64,000 bases of DNA from Glandiceps talaboti (taxonomy: Eukaryota; Hemichordata; Enteropneusta; Spengelidae), in the NCBI RefSeq assembly GCF_964340395.1, contig NC_135550.1:1-64000 (forward strand), read 5' to 3'. The position numbers and the translations under genes are program-made. Below the pieces are notes generated by a model. It ran no database searches and had not been told where the DNA came from. It saw only the letters and a list, made by a program, of their open reading frames with translations. Shown piece after piece: positions 51,801 to 63,900 of the stretch. Positions within the stretch are counted from its first letter, which is position 1; each line of letters opens with the position of its first letter.

Positions 51801-52858
51801 CGAAAACCAGTGCAAACAAGTCAAAACTAATCAAAACCAGTCAAAACTGATCAAAACCAGTCAACACTGGTTTTAAACCGGTCAAAACTGATCAAAACTG
51901 GTCAAAACCTGTGCAAACATATCAAAACCGGTCCAAAACCTGTCCAAACCGGTTCAAACCTGTCCAAACTGGTCAAAAATAGGTGCAAACAACTCAAAAC
52001 CCGTCAAAACCGATCAAAACTTGTCAAAACCTGTCCAAACCTTTCAAAACCGGTCGAGAACCCATCCAAACTGGTCCAAAACCAGTGCAAACAAGTCGAA
52101 ACTGATCAAAACCAGTCAACACCGGTTTAAAACCGATCAAAACTGGTCAAAACCTGTCGCAAACCGGTTTAAAACCAGTGAAAACTGGTCAAAACCTGTG
52201 CAAACAGCTGGTCAAACCTCTCCAAACCGGTCAAAAACCTATACAAACCTGTCTAAAATAGGTGCAAAACCCGTCAAAACCAGTCAAAACGTTTCCAAAC
52301 CTGTCCAAACCTGTCAAAACCGGTCCAAACCGGTCGAAAACCTATCGAAACTGGTCCAAAACCAGTGCAAACAAGTCAAAACTGATCAAAACCTATCAAT
52401 CCGGTCCAAACCGGTCAAAACTAGGTGCAAACAACTCAAAACCCGTCAAAACCGATCAAAACTTGTCAAAACCTGTCCAAACCTTTAATAACCGGTCCAG
52501 AACGGTCGAAAACCAGTGCAAACAAGTCAAAACTAATCAAAACCAGTCAAAACTGATCAAAACCAGTCAACACTGGTTTTAAACCGGTCAAAACTGATCA
52601 AAACTGGTCAAAACCTGTGCAAACATATCAAAACCGGTCCAAAACCTGTCCAAACCGGTCCAAACCTGTCCAAACTGGTCAAAAATAGGTGCAAACAACT
52701 CAAAACCCGTCAAAACCGATCAAAACTTGTCAAAACCTGTCCAAACCTTTCAAAACCGGTCGAGAACCCATCCAAACTGGTCAAAAACCAGTGCAAACTT
52801 AAGTCGAAACTGATCAAAACCAGTCAACACCGGTTTAAAACCGATCAAAACTGATCAA
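42857..52858 (+). repeat. 1,453-bp higher-order repeat, block 1 (seven units)
   Basis: Counting from GTGCAAACCTGTC, units begin at 42951, 44404, 45857, 47310, 48768, 50226 and 51679. Lengths are 1,453, 1,453, 1,453, 1,458, 1,458 and 1,453; the last breaks down after about 1.18 kb. The two long units carry a 5-bp CTTGA insertion. Relative to the 1.5-kb repeats, the first hairpin module of each unit has lost 21 bp. Unit-private marks include TTCAAACCCGGTCG (44770, 46220) and GTGCAAAAAAGTC (46990). No landmark island occurs in the block. Confidence 0.9.
48728..48732 (+). repeat. 5-bp CTTGA insertion marking related units
   Basis: GTCGCAAATCGG becomes GTCGCAACTTGAATCGG here, at 50186-50190 and at 61030-61034. 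The first two are 1,458 bp apart (neighbouring units); the third is exactly 12,302 bp from the first. The mark is absent from all other units and so records which were copied from which. Confidence 0.85.
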
Positions 52859-54911
52859 AACTGGTCAAAACCTGTGCAAACAGGTCAAACCTCTCCAAAC
52901 CGGTCAAAAACCTATCTAAAGCTGTCCAAAATAGGTGCAAAACCCGTCAAAACCAGTCAAACATATCCAAACCTGTCAAAACCGGTCCAAACCGGTCGAA
53001 AACCTATCGAAACTGGTCCAAAACCAGTGCAAACAATTCAAAACTAATCAAAACCAGTCAACACTGGTTTTAAACCAGTCAAAACTGGTCAAAACCTGTA
53101 CAAACATATCAAAACCGGTCCAAAACCTGTCCAAACCGGTCCAAACCTGTCCAAAACCATTTCAAACCGGTCACAACCTGTCCAAACCGGTCCACAACCA
53201 TTGCAAACAAGACAAAAAAGGTCAAAACCTGTCCATACCGGTTTTAAACCAGTCAAATCCGATCATAATTAGTTAAAACATAAACAATACTGTCAAAACC
53301 CGACCAAACCGCAAACCGGTCGACACCTTTCCAAACCTGTTGTGTACAGGTTTAAATGAGTCAAAACCTGAGCAAACCTGTCCAAACGGTCCAAACCGGT
53401 CGAAAACCTATACAAGGCGGACCAAAACTGGTGAAAATGAGTCAATACCGGTCAAAACCTTCCAAATTGGTTATAAACAGGTGAAAAAAGATCAAAACTG
53501 GTCAAACCTGTCGAAACCTATCGAAACCATTCCAAAACTGGTGAAAACAAGTCAAAACCGATCAAAACCAGTCAACACCGGTTTAAAACCGATCAAAACT
53601 GGTCAAAACCTGTCGCAAACCGGTTTAAAACCAGTAAAAACTGGTCAAAAACCTGTGCAAACAGGTCAAACCTCTCCAAACCGGTCAAAAACCTATCCAA
53701 ACCTGTCCAAAATAGGTGCAAAACCCGTCAAAACCAGTCAAAATTTTCCAAACCTGTCCAAACCTGTCCAAACCGGTCCAAACCGGTCGAAAACCTATCG
53801 AAACTGGTCCAAAACCAGTGCAAACAAGTCAAAATTGATCAAAACCTGTCAATCCGGTCCAAACCGGTCAAAACTAGGTGCAAACAACTGATCAAACCCC
53901 GTCAAAACCGATCAAAACTTGTCAAAACCTGTCCAAACCTTTCATAACCGGTCCAAACCGGTCGAAAACCAGTGCAAACAATTCAAAACTAATCAAAAAC
54001 AGTCAACACTGGTTTTAAACCGGTCAAAACTGATCAAAACTGGTCAAAACCTGTGCAAACATATCAATACCGGTCAAAACCTTCCAAATTGGTTATAAAC
54101 AGGTGAAAACAGATCAAAACTGGTCAAAACCTGTCAAAACTGGTTCAAACCTGTCGAAACCTATCGAAAACATTCCAAAACTGGTGAAAACAAGTCAAAA
54201 CCGATCAAAACTGATCAACACCGGTTTAAAACCGATCAAAACTGGTCAAAACCTGTCGCAAACCGGTTTAAAACCAGTGAAAACTGGTCAAAACTTGTCG
54301 CAAACCGGTTTAAAACCAGTGAAATCTGGTCAAAACCTGTTCAAACCTGTCAAACCGGTCCAAACCGGTCAAAAATAGGTGCAAACAACTCAAAACCCGT
54401 CAAAACCGATCAAAACTTGTCCAAACCTGTCCAAACCTTTCAAAACCGGTCCAAACCGGTCGAAAACCAGTGCAAACAAGTCAAAACTAATCAAAACCAG
54501 TCAACACTGGTTTTAAACAGGTGAAAACAGATCAAAACTGGTCAAAACCTGTCAAAACTGGTTCAAACCTGTCAAAACCTATCGAAAACATTCCAAAACT
54601 GGTAAAAACAAGTCAAAACCGATCAAAACCAGTCAACACCGGTTTAAAACCGATCAAAACTGGTCCAAAACCTGTCCAAACCGGTTTAAACCTGTCCAAA
54701 ACCATTCCAAACCGGTCACAACCTGTCCAAACCGGTTTATAACCAGTGAAAACTGGTCAAAACCTGTGCAAACAGGTCAAACCTCTCCAAACCGGTCAAA
54801 AACCTATACAAACCTGTCTAAAATAGGTGCAAAACCCGTCAAAACCAGTCAAAACTTTTCCAAACCTGTCCAAACCTGTCAAATCCGGTCCAAACCGGTC
54901 GAAAACCTATC
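52859..54911 (+). repeat. Disrupted interval between the 1,453-bp blocks
   Basis: A mosaic of pieces from elsewhere in the array. It has the CCTATCTAAAGCTGTCC theme (like 31.7-33.5 kb), a G-form landmark island at 53340 (like 39-41 kb), a run of the KTSQN-type cassette near 53520-53640, and duplicated GTCGCAAACCGGTTTAAAACC units near 54255-54320. Private changes are more frequent than in the flanking blocks, for example ACTGATCAAACCCCGTC near 53888. Confidence 0.7.
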
Positions 54912-57900
54912 CAAACTGGTCCAAAACCAGTGCAAACAAGTCAAAACTGATCAAAACCTGTCAAACCGGTCCAAACCGGTCAAAAATAGGTGCAAACAAC
55001 TCAAAACCCGTCAAAACCGATCAAAACTGGTCAAAACCTGTGCAAACATATCAATAACGGTCAAAACCTTCCAAATTGGTTATAAACAGGTGAAAACAGA
55101 TCAAAACTGGTCAAAACCTGTCAAAACCGGTTCAAACCTGTCGAAACCTATCGAAACCAGTCAACACAGGTTTAAAACCGGTCAAAACTGATCAAAACTG
55201 GTCAAAACCTGTCGCAAATCGGTTTAAAACCAGTGAAATCAGGTCAAAACCTGTGCAAACCTGTCAAACCGGTCCAAACCGGTCAAAAATAGGTGCAAAC
55301 AACTCAAAACCCGTCAAAACCGATCAAAACTTGTCAAAACCTGTCCAAACCTTTCAAAACCGGTCCAGAACGGTCGAAAACCAGTGCAAACAAGTCAAAA
55401 CTAATCAAAACCAGTCAAAACTGATCAAAACCAGTCAACACTGGTTTTAAACCGGTCAAAACTGATCAAAACTGGTCAAAACCTGTGCAAACATATCAAA
55501 ACCGGTCCAAAACCTGTCCAAACCGGTTCAAACCTGTCCAAACTGGTCAAAAATAGGTGCAAACAACTCAAAACCCGTCAAAACCGATCAAAACTTGTCA
55601 AAACCTGTCCAAACCTTTCAAAACCGGTCGAGAACCCATCCAAACTGGTCCAAAACCAGTGCAAACAAGTCGAAACTGATCAAAACCAGTCAACACCGGT
55701 TTAAAATCGATCAAAACTGGTCAAAACCTGTCGCAAACCGGTTTAAAACCAGTGAAAACTGGTCAAAACCTGTGCAAACAGGTCAAACCTCTCCAAACCG
55801 GTCAAAAACCTATACAAACCTGTCTAAAATAGGTGCAAAACCCGTCAAAACCAGTCAAAACTTTTCCAAACCTGTCCAAACCTGTCCAAACCGGTCCAAA
55901 CCGGTCGAAAACCTATCGAAACTGGTCCAAAACCAGTGCAAACAAGTCAAAACTGATCAAAACCTATCAATCCGGTCCAAACCGGTCAAAACTAGGTGCA
56001 AACAACTCAAAACCGATCAAAACCGATCAAAACTTGTCAAAACCTGTCCAAACCTTTAATAACCGGTCCAGAACGGTCGAAAACCAGTGCAAACAAGTCA
56101 AAACTAATCAAAACCAGTCAACACTGGTTTTAAACAAGTCAAAACTGATCAAAACCAGTCAACACTGGTTTTAAACCGGTCAAAACTGATCAAAACTGGT
56201 CAAAACCTGTGCAAACATATCAAAACCGGTCCAAAACCTGTCCAAACCGGTCCAAACCTGTCCAAACTGGTCAAAAATAGGTGCAAACAACTCAAAACCC
56301 GTCAAAACCGATCAAAACTTGTCAAAACCTGTCCAAACCTTTCAAAACCGGTCGAAAACCCATCCAAACTGGTCCAAAACCAGTGCAAACAAGTCAAAAC
56401 TGATCAAAACCTGTCAAACCGGTCCAAACCGGTCAAAAATAGGTGCAAACAACTCAAAACCCGTCAAAACCGATCAAAACTGGTCAAAACCTGTGCAAAC
56501 ATATCAATAACGGTCAAAACCTTCCAAATTGGTTATAAACAGGTGAAAACAGATCAAAACTGGTCAAAACCTGTCAAAACCGGTTCAAACCTGTCGAAAC
56601 CTATCGAAACCAGTCAACACAGGTTTAAAACCGGTCAAAACTGATCAAAACTGGTCAAAACCTGTCGCAAATCGGTTTAAAACCAGTGAAATCAGGTCAA
56701 AACCTGTGCAAACCTGTCAAACCGGTCCAAACCGGTCAAAAATAGGTGCAAACAACTCAAAACCCGTCAAAACCGATCAAAACTTGTCAAAACCTGTCCA
56801 AACCTTTCAAAACCGGTCCAGAACGGTCGAAAACCAGTGCAAACAAGTCAAAACTAATCAAAACCAGTCAAAACTGATCAAAACCAGTCAACACTGGTTT
56901 TAAACCGGTCAAAACTGATCAAAACTGGTCAAAACCTGTGCAAACATATCAAAACCGGTCCAAAACCTGTCCAAACCGGTTCAAACCTGTCCAAACTGGT
57001 CAAAAATAGGTGCAAACAACTCAAAACCCGTCAAAACCGATCAAAACTTGTCAAAACCTGTCCAAACCTTTCAAACCCGGTCGAGAACCCATCCAAACTG
57101 GTCCAAAACCAGTGCAAACAAGTCGAAACTGATCAAAACCAGTCAACACCGGTTTAAAACCGATCAAAACTGGTCAAAACCTGTCGCAAACCGGTTTAAA
57201 ACCAGTGAAAACTGGTCAAAACCTGTGCAAACAGGTCAAACCTCTCCAAACCGGTCAAAAACCTATACAAACCTGTCTAAAATAGGTACAAAACCCGTCA
57301 AAACCAGTCAAAACTTTTCCAAACCTGTCCAAACCTGTCAAAACCGGTCCAAACCGGTCGAAAACCTATTGAAACTGGTCCAAAACCAGTGCAAACAAGT
57401 CAAAACTGATCAAAACCTATCAATCCGGTCCAAACCGGTCAAAACTAGGTGCAAACAACTCAAAACCCGTCAAAACCGATCAAAACTTGTCAAAACCTGT
57501 CCAAACCTTTAATAACCGGTCCAGAACGGTCGAAAACCAGTGCAAACAAGTCAAAACTAATCAAAACCAGTCAACACTGGTTTTAAACAAGTCAAAACTG
57601 ATCAAAACCAGTCAACACTGGTTTTAAACCGGTCAAAACTGATCAAAACTGGTCAAAACCTGTGCAAACATATCAAAACCGGTCCAAAACCTGTCCAAAC
57701 CGGTCCAAACCTGTCCAAACTGGTCAAAAATAGGTGCAAACAACTCAAAACCCGTCAAAACCGATCAAAACTTGTCAAAACCTGTCCAAACCTTTCAAAA
57801 CCGGTCGAAAACCCATCCAAACTGGTCCAAAACCAGTGCAAACAAGTCAAAACTGATCAAAACCTGTCAAACCGGTCCAAACCGGTCAAAAATAGGTGCA

Positions 57901-60900
57901 AACAACTCAAAACCCGTCAAAACCGATCAAAACTGGTCAAAACCTGTGCAAACATATCAATAACGGTCAAAACCTTCCAAATTGGTTATAAACAGGTGAA
58001 AACAGATCAAAACTGGTCAAAATCTGTCAAAACCGGTTCAAACCTGTCGAAACCTATCGAAACCAGTCAACACAGGTTTAAAACCGGTCAAAACTGATCA
58101 AAACTGGTCAAAACCTGTCGCAAATCGGTTTAAAACCAGTGAAATCAGGTCAAAACCTGTGCAAACCTGTCAAACCGGTCCAAACCGGTCAAAAATAGGT
58201 GCAAACAACTCAAAACCCGTCAAAACCGATCAAAACTTGTCAAAACCTGTCCAAACCTTTCAAAACCGGTCCAGAACGGTCGAAAACCAGTGCAAACAAG
58301 TCAAAACTAATCAAAACCAGTCAAAACTGATCAAAACCAGTCAACACTGGTTTTAAACCGGTCAAAACTGATCAAAACTGGTCAAAACCTGTGCAAACAT
58401 ATCAAAACCGGTCCAAAACCTGTCCAAACCGGTTCAAACCTGTCCAAACTGGTCAAAAATAGGTGCAAACAACTCAAAACCCGTCAAAACCGATCAAAAC
58501 TTGTCAAAACCTGTCCAAACCTTTCAAACCCGGTCGAGAACCCATCCAAACTGGTCCAAAACCAGTGCAAACAAGTCGAAACTGATCAAAACCAGTCAAC
58601 ACCGGTTTAAAACCGATCAAAACTGGTCAAAACCTGTCGCAAACCGGTTTAAAACCAGTGAAAACTGGTCAAAACCTGTGCAAACAGGTCAAACCTCTCC
58701 AAACCGGTCAAAAACCTATACAAACCTGTCTAAAATAGGTACAAAACCCGTCAAAACCAGTCAAAACTTTTCCAAACCTGTCCAAACCTGTCAAAACCGG
58801 TCCAAACCGGTCGAAAACCTATCGAAACTGGTCCAAAACCAGTGCAAACAAGTCAAAACTGATCAAAACCTATCAATCCGGTCCAAACCGGTCAAAACTA
58901 GGTGCAAACAACTCAAAACCCGTCAAAACCGATCAAAACTTGTCAAAACCTGTCAAAACCTTTAATAACCGGTCCAGAACGGTCGAAAACCAGTGCAAAC
59001 AAGTCAAAACTAATCAAAACCAGTCAACACTGGTTTTAAACAAGTCAAAACTGATCAAAACCAGTCAACACTGGTTTTAAACCGGTCAAAACTGATCAAA
59101 ACTGGTCAAAACCTGTGCAAACATATCAAAACCGGTCCAAAACCTGTCCAAACCGGTCCAAACCTGTCCAAACTGGTCAAAAATAGGTGCAAACAACTCA
59201 AAACCCGTCAAAACCGATCAAAACTTGTCAAAACCTGTCCAAACCTTTCAAAACCGGTCGAAAACCCATCCAAACTGGTCCAAAACCAGTGCAAAAAAGT
59301 CAAAACTGATCAAAACCTGTCAAACCGGTCCAAACCGGTCAAAAATAGGTGCAAACAACTCAAAACCCGTCAAAACCGATCAAAACTGGTCAAAACCTGT
59401 GCAAACATATCAATAACGGTCAAAACCTTCCAAATTGGTTATAAACAGGTGAAAACAGATCAAAACTGGTCAAAACCTGTCAAAACCGGTTCAAACCTGT
59501 CGAAACCTATCGAAACCAGTCAACACAGGTTTAAAACCGGTCAAAACTGATCAAAACTGGTCAAAACCTGTCGCAAATCGGTTTAAAACCAGTGAAATCA
59601 GGTCAAAACCTGTGCAAACCTGTCAAACCGGTCCAAACCGGTCAAAAATAGGTGCAAACAACTCAAAACCCGTCAAAACCGATCAAAACTTGTCAAAACC
59701 TGTCCAAACCTTTCAAAACCGGTCCAGAACGGTCGAAAACCAGTGCAAACAAGTCAAAACTAATCAAAACCAGTCAAAACTGATCAAAACCAGTCAACAC
59801 TGGTTTTAAACCGGTCAAAACTGATCAAAACTGGTCAAAACCTGTGCAAACATATCAAAACCGGTCCAAAACCTGTCCAAACCGGTTCAAACCTGTCCAA
59901 ACTGGTCAAAAATAGGTGCAAACAACTCAAAACCCGTCAAAACCGATCAAAACTTGTCAAAACCTGTCCAAACCTTTCAAAACCGGTCGAGAACCCATCC
60001 AAACTGGTCCAAAACCAGTGCAAACAAGTCGAAACTGATCAAAACCAGTCAACACCGGTTTAAAACCGATCAAAACTGGTCAAAACCTGTCGCAAACCGG
60101 TTTAAAACCAGTGAAAACTGGTCAAAACCTGTGCAAACAGGTCAAACCTCTCCAAACCGGTCAAAAACCTATACAAACCTGTCTAAAATAGGTGCAAAAC
60201 CCGTCAAAACCAGTCAAAACTTTTCCAAACCTGTCCAAACCTGTCAAAACCGGTCCAAACCGGTCGAAAACCTATCGAAACTGGTCCAAAACCAGTGCAA
60301 ACAAGTCAAAACTGATCAAAACCTATCAATCCGGTCCAAACCGGTCAAAACTAGGTGCAAACAACTCAAAACCCGTCAAAACCGATCAAAACTTGTCAAA
60401 ACCTGTCCAAACCTTTAATAACCGGTCCAGAACGGTCGAAAACCAGTGCAAACAAGTCAAAACTAATCAAAACCAGTCAACACTGGTTTTAAACAAGTCA
60501 AAACTGATCAAAACCAGTCAACACTGGTTTTAAACCGGTCAAAACTGATCAAAACTGGTCAAAACCTGTGCAAACATATCAAAACCGGTCCAAAACCTGT
60601 CCAAACCGGTCCAAACCTGTCCAAACTGGTCAAAAATAGGTGCAAACAACTCAAAACCCGTCAAAACCGATCAAAACTTGTCAAAACCTGTCCAAACCTT
60701 TCAAAACCGGTCGAAAACCCATCCAAACTGGTCCAAAACCAGTGCAAACAAGTCAAAACTGATCAAAACCTGTCAAACCGGTCCAAACCGGTCAAAAATA
60801 GGTGCAAACAACTCAAAACCCGTCAAAACCGATCAAAACTGGTCAAAACCTGTGCAAACATATCAATAACGGTCAAAACCTTCCAAATTGGTTATAAACA

Positions 60901-63900
60901 GGTGAAAACAGATCAAAACTGGTCAAAACCTGTCAAAACCGGTTCAAACCTGTCGAAACCTATCGAAACCAGTCAACACAGGTTTAAAACCGGTCAAAAC
61001 TGATCAAAACTGGTCAAAACCTGTCGCAACTTGAATCGGTTTAAAACCAGTGAAATCAGGTCAAAACCTGTGCAAACCTGTCAAACCGGTCCAAACCGGT
61101 CAAAAATAGGTGCAAACAACTCAAAACCCGTCAAAACCGATCAAAACTTGTCAAAACCTGTCCAAACCTTTCAAAACCGGTCCAGAACGGTCGAAAACCA
61201 GTGCAAACAAGTCAAAACTAATCAAAACCAGTCAAAACTGATCAAAACCAGTCAACACTGGTTTTAAACCGGTCAAAACTGATCAAAACTGGTCAAAACC
61301 TGTGCAAACATATCAAAACCGGTCCAAAACCTGTCCAAACCGGTTCAAACCTGTCCAAACTGGTCAAAAATAGGTGCAAACAACTCAAAACCCGTCAAAA
61401 CCGATCAAAACTTGTCAAAACCTGTCCAAACCTTTCAAAACCGGTCGAGAACCCATCCAAACTGGTCCAAAACCAGTGCAAACAAGTCGAAACTGATCAA
61501 AACCAGTCAACACCGGTTTAAAACCGATCAAAACTGGTCAAAACCTGTCGCAAACCGGTTTAAAACCAGTGAAAACTGGTCAAAACCTGTGCAAACAGGT
61601 CAAACCTCTCCAAACCGGTCAAAAACCTATACAAACCTGTCTAAAATAGGTGCAAAACCCGTCAAAACCAGTCAAAACTTTTCCAAACCTGTCCAAACCT
61701 GTCAAAACCGGTCCAAACCGGTCGAAAACCTATCGAAACTGGTCCAAAACCAGTGCAAACAAGTCAAAACTGATCAAAACCTATCAATCCGGTCCAAACC
61801 GGTCAAAACTAGGTGCAAACAACTCAAAACCCGTCAAAACCGATCAAAACTTGTCAAAACCTGTCCAAACCTTTAATAACCGGTCCAGAACGGTCGAAAA
61901 CCAGTGCAAACAAGTCAAAACTAATCAAAACCAGTCAACACTGGTTTTAAACAAGTCAAAACTGATCAAAACCAGTCAACACTGGTTTTAAACCGGTCAA
62001 AACTGATCAAAACTGGTCAAAACCTGTGCAAACATATCAAAACCGGTCCAAAACCTGTCCAAACCGGTCCAAACCTGTCCAAACTGGTCAAAAATAGGTG
62101 CAAACAACTCAAAACCCGTCAAAACCGATCAAAACTTGTCCAAACCTGTCCAAACCTTTCAAAACCGGTCGAAAACCCATCCAAACTGGTCCAAAGCAGT
62201 GCAAACAAGTCAAAACTGATCAAAACCTGTCAAACCGGTCCAAACCGGTCAAAAATAGGTGCAAACAACTCAAAACCCGTCAAAACCGATCAAAACTGGT
62301 CAAAACCTGTGCAAACATATCAATAACGGTCAAAACCTTCCAAATTGGTTATAAACAGGTGAAAACAGATCAAAACTGGTCAAAACCTGTCAAAACCGGT
62401 TCAAACCTGTCGAAACCTATCGAAACCAGTCAACACAGGTTTAAAACCGGTCAAAACTGATCAAAACTGGTCAAAACCTGTCGCAAATCGGTTTAAAACC
62501 AGTGAAATCAGGTCAAAACCTGTGCAAACCTGTCAAACCGGTCCAAACCGGTCAAAAATAGGTGCAAACAACTCAAAACCCGTCAAAACCGATCAAAACT
62601 TGTCAAAACCTGTCCAAACCTTTCAAAACCGGTCCAGAACGGTCGAAAACCAGTGCAAACAAGTCAAAACTAATCAAAACCAGTCAAAACTGATCAAAAC
62701 CAGTCAACACTGGTTTTAAACCGGTCAAAACTGATCAAAACTGGTCAAAACCTGTGCAAACATATCAAAACCGGTCCAAAACCTGTCCAAACCGGTTCAA
62801 ACCTGTCCAAACTGGTCAAAAATAGGTGCAAACAACTCAAAACCCGTCAAAACCGATCAAAACTTGTCAAAACCTGTCCAAACCTTTCAAAACCGGTCGA
62901 GAACCCATCCAAACTGGTCCAAAACCAGTGCAAACAAGTCGAAACTGATCAAAACCAGTCAACACCGGTTTAAAACCGATCAAAACTGGTCAAAACCTGT
63001 CGCAAACCGGTTTAAAACCAGTGAAAACTGGTCAAAACCTGTGCAAACAGGTCAAACCTCTCCAAACCGGTCAAAAACCTATACAAACCTGTCTAAAATA
63101 GGTGCAAAACCCGTCAAAACCAGTCAAAACTTTTCCAAACCTGTCCAAACCTGTCAAAACCGGTCCAAACCGGTCGAAAACCTATCGAAACTGGTCCAAA
63201 ACCAGTGCAAACAAGTCAAAACTGATCAAAACCTATCAATCCGGTCCAAACCGGTCAAAACTAGGTGCAAACAACTCAAAACCCGTCAAAACCGATCAAA
63301 ACTTGTCAAAACCTGTCCAAACCTTTAATAACCGGTCCAGAACGGTCGAAAACCAGTGCAAACAAGTCAAAACTAATCAAAACCAGTCAACACTGGTTTT
63401 AAACAAGTCAAAACTGATCAAAACCAGTCAACACTGGTTTTAAACCGGTCAAAACTGATCAAAACTGGTCAAAACCTGTGCAAACATATCAAAACCGGTC
63501 CAAAACCTGTCCAAACCGGTCCAAACCTGTCCAAACTGGTCAAAAATAGGTGCAAACAACTCAAAACCCGTCAAAACCGATCAAAACTTGTCCAAACCTG
63601 TCCAAACCTTTCAAAACCGGTCGAAAACCCATCCAAACTGGTCCAAAGCAGTGCAAACAAGTCAAAACTGATCAAAACCTGTCAAACCGGTCCAAACCGG
63701 TCAAAAATAGGTGCAAACAACTCAAAACCCGTCAAAACCGATCAAAACTGGTCAAAACCTGTGCAAACATATCAATAACGGTCAAAACCTTCCAAATTGG
63801 TTATAAACAGGTGAAAACAGATCAAAACTGGTCAAAACCTGTCAAAACCGGTTCAAACCTGTCGAAACCTATCGAAACCAGTCAACACAGGTTTAAAACC

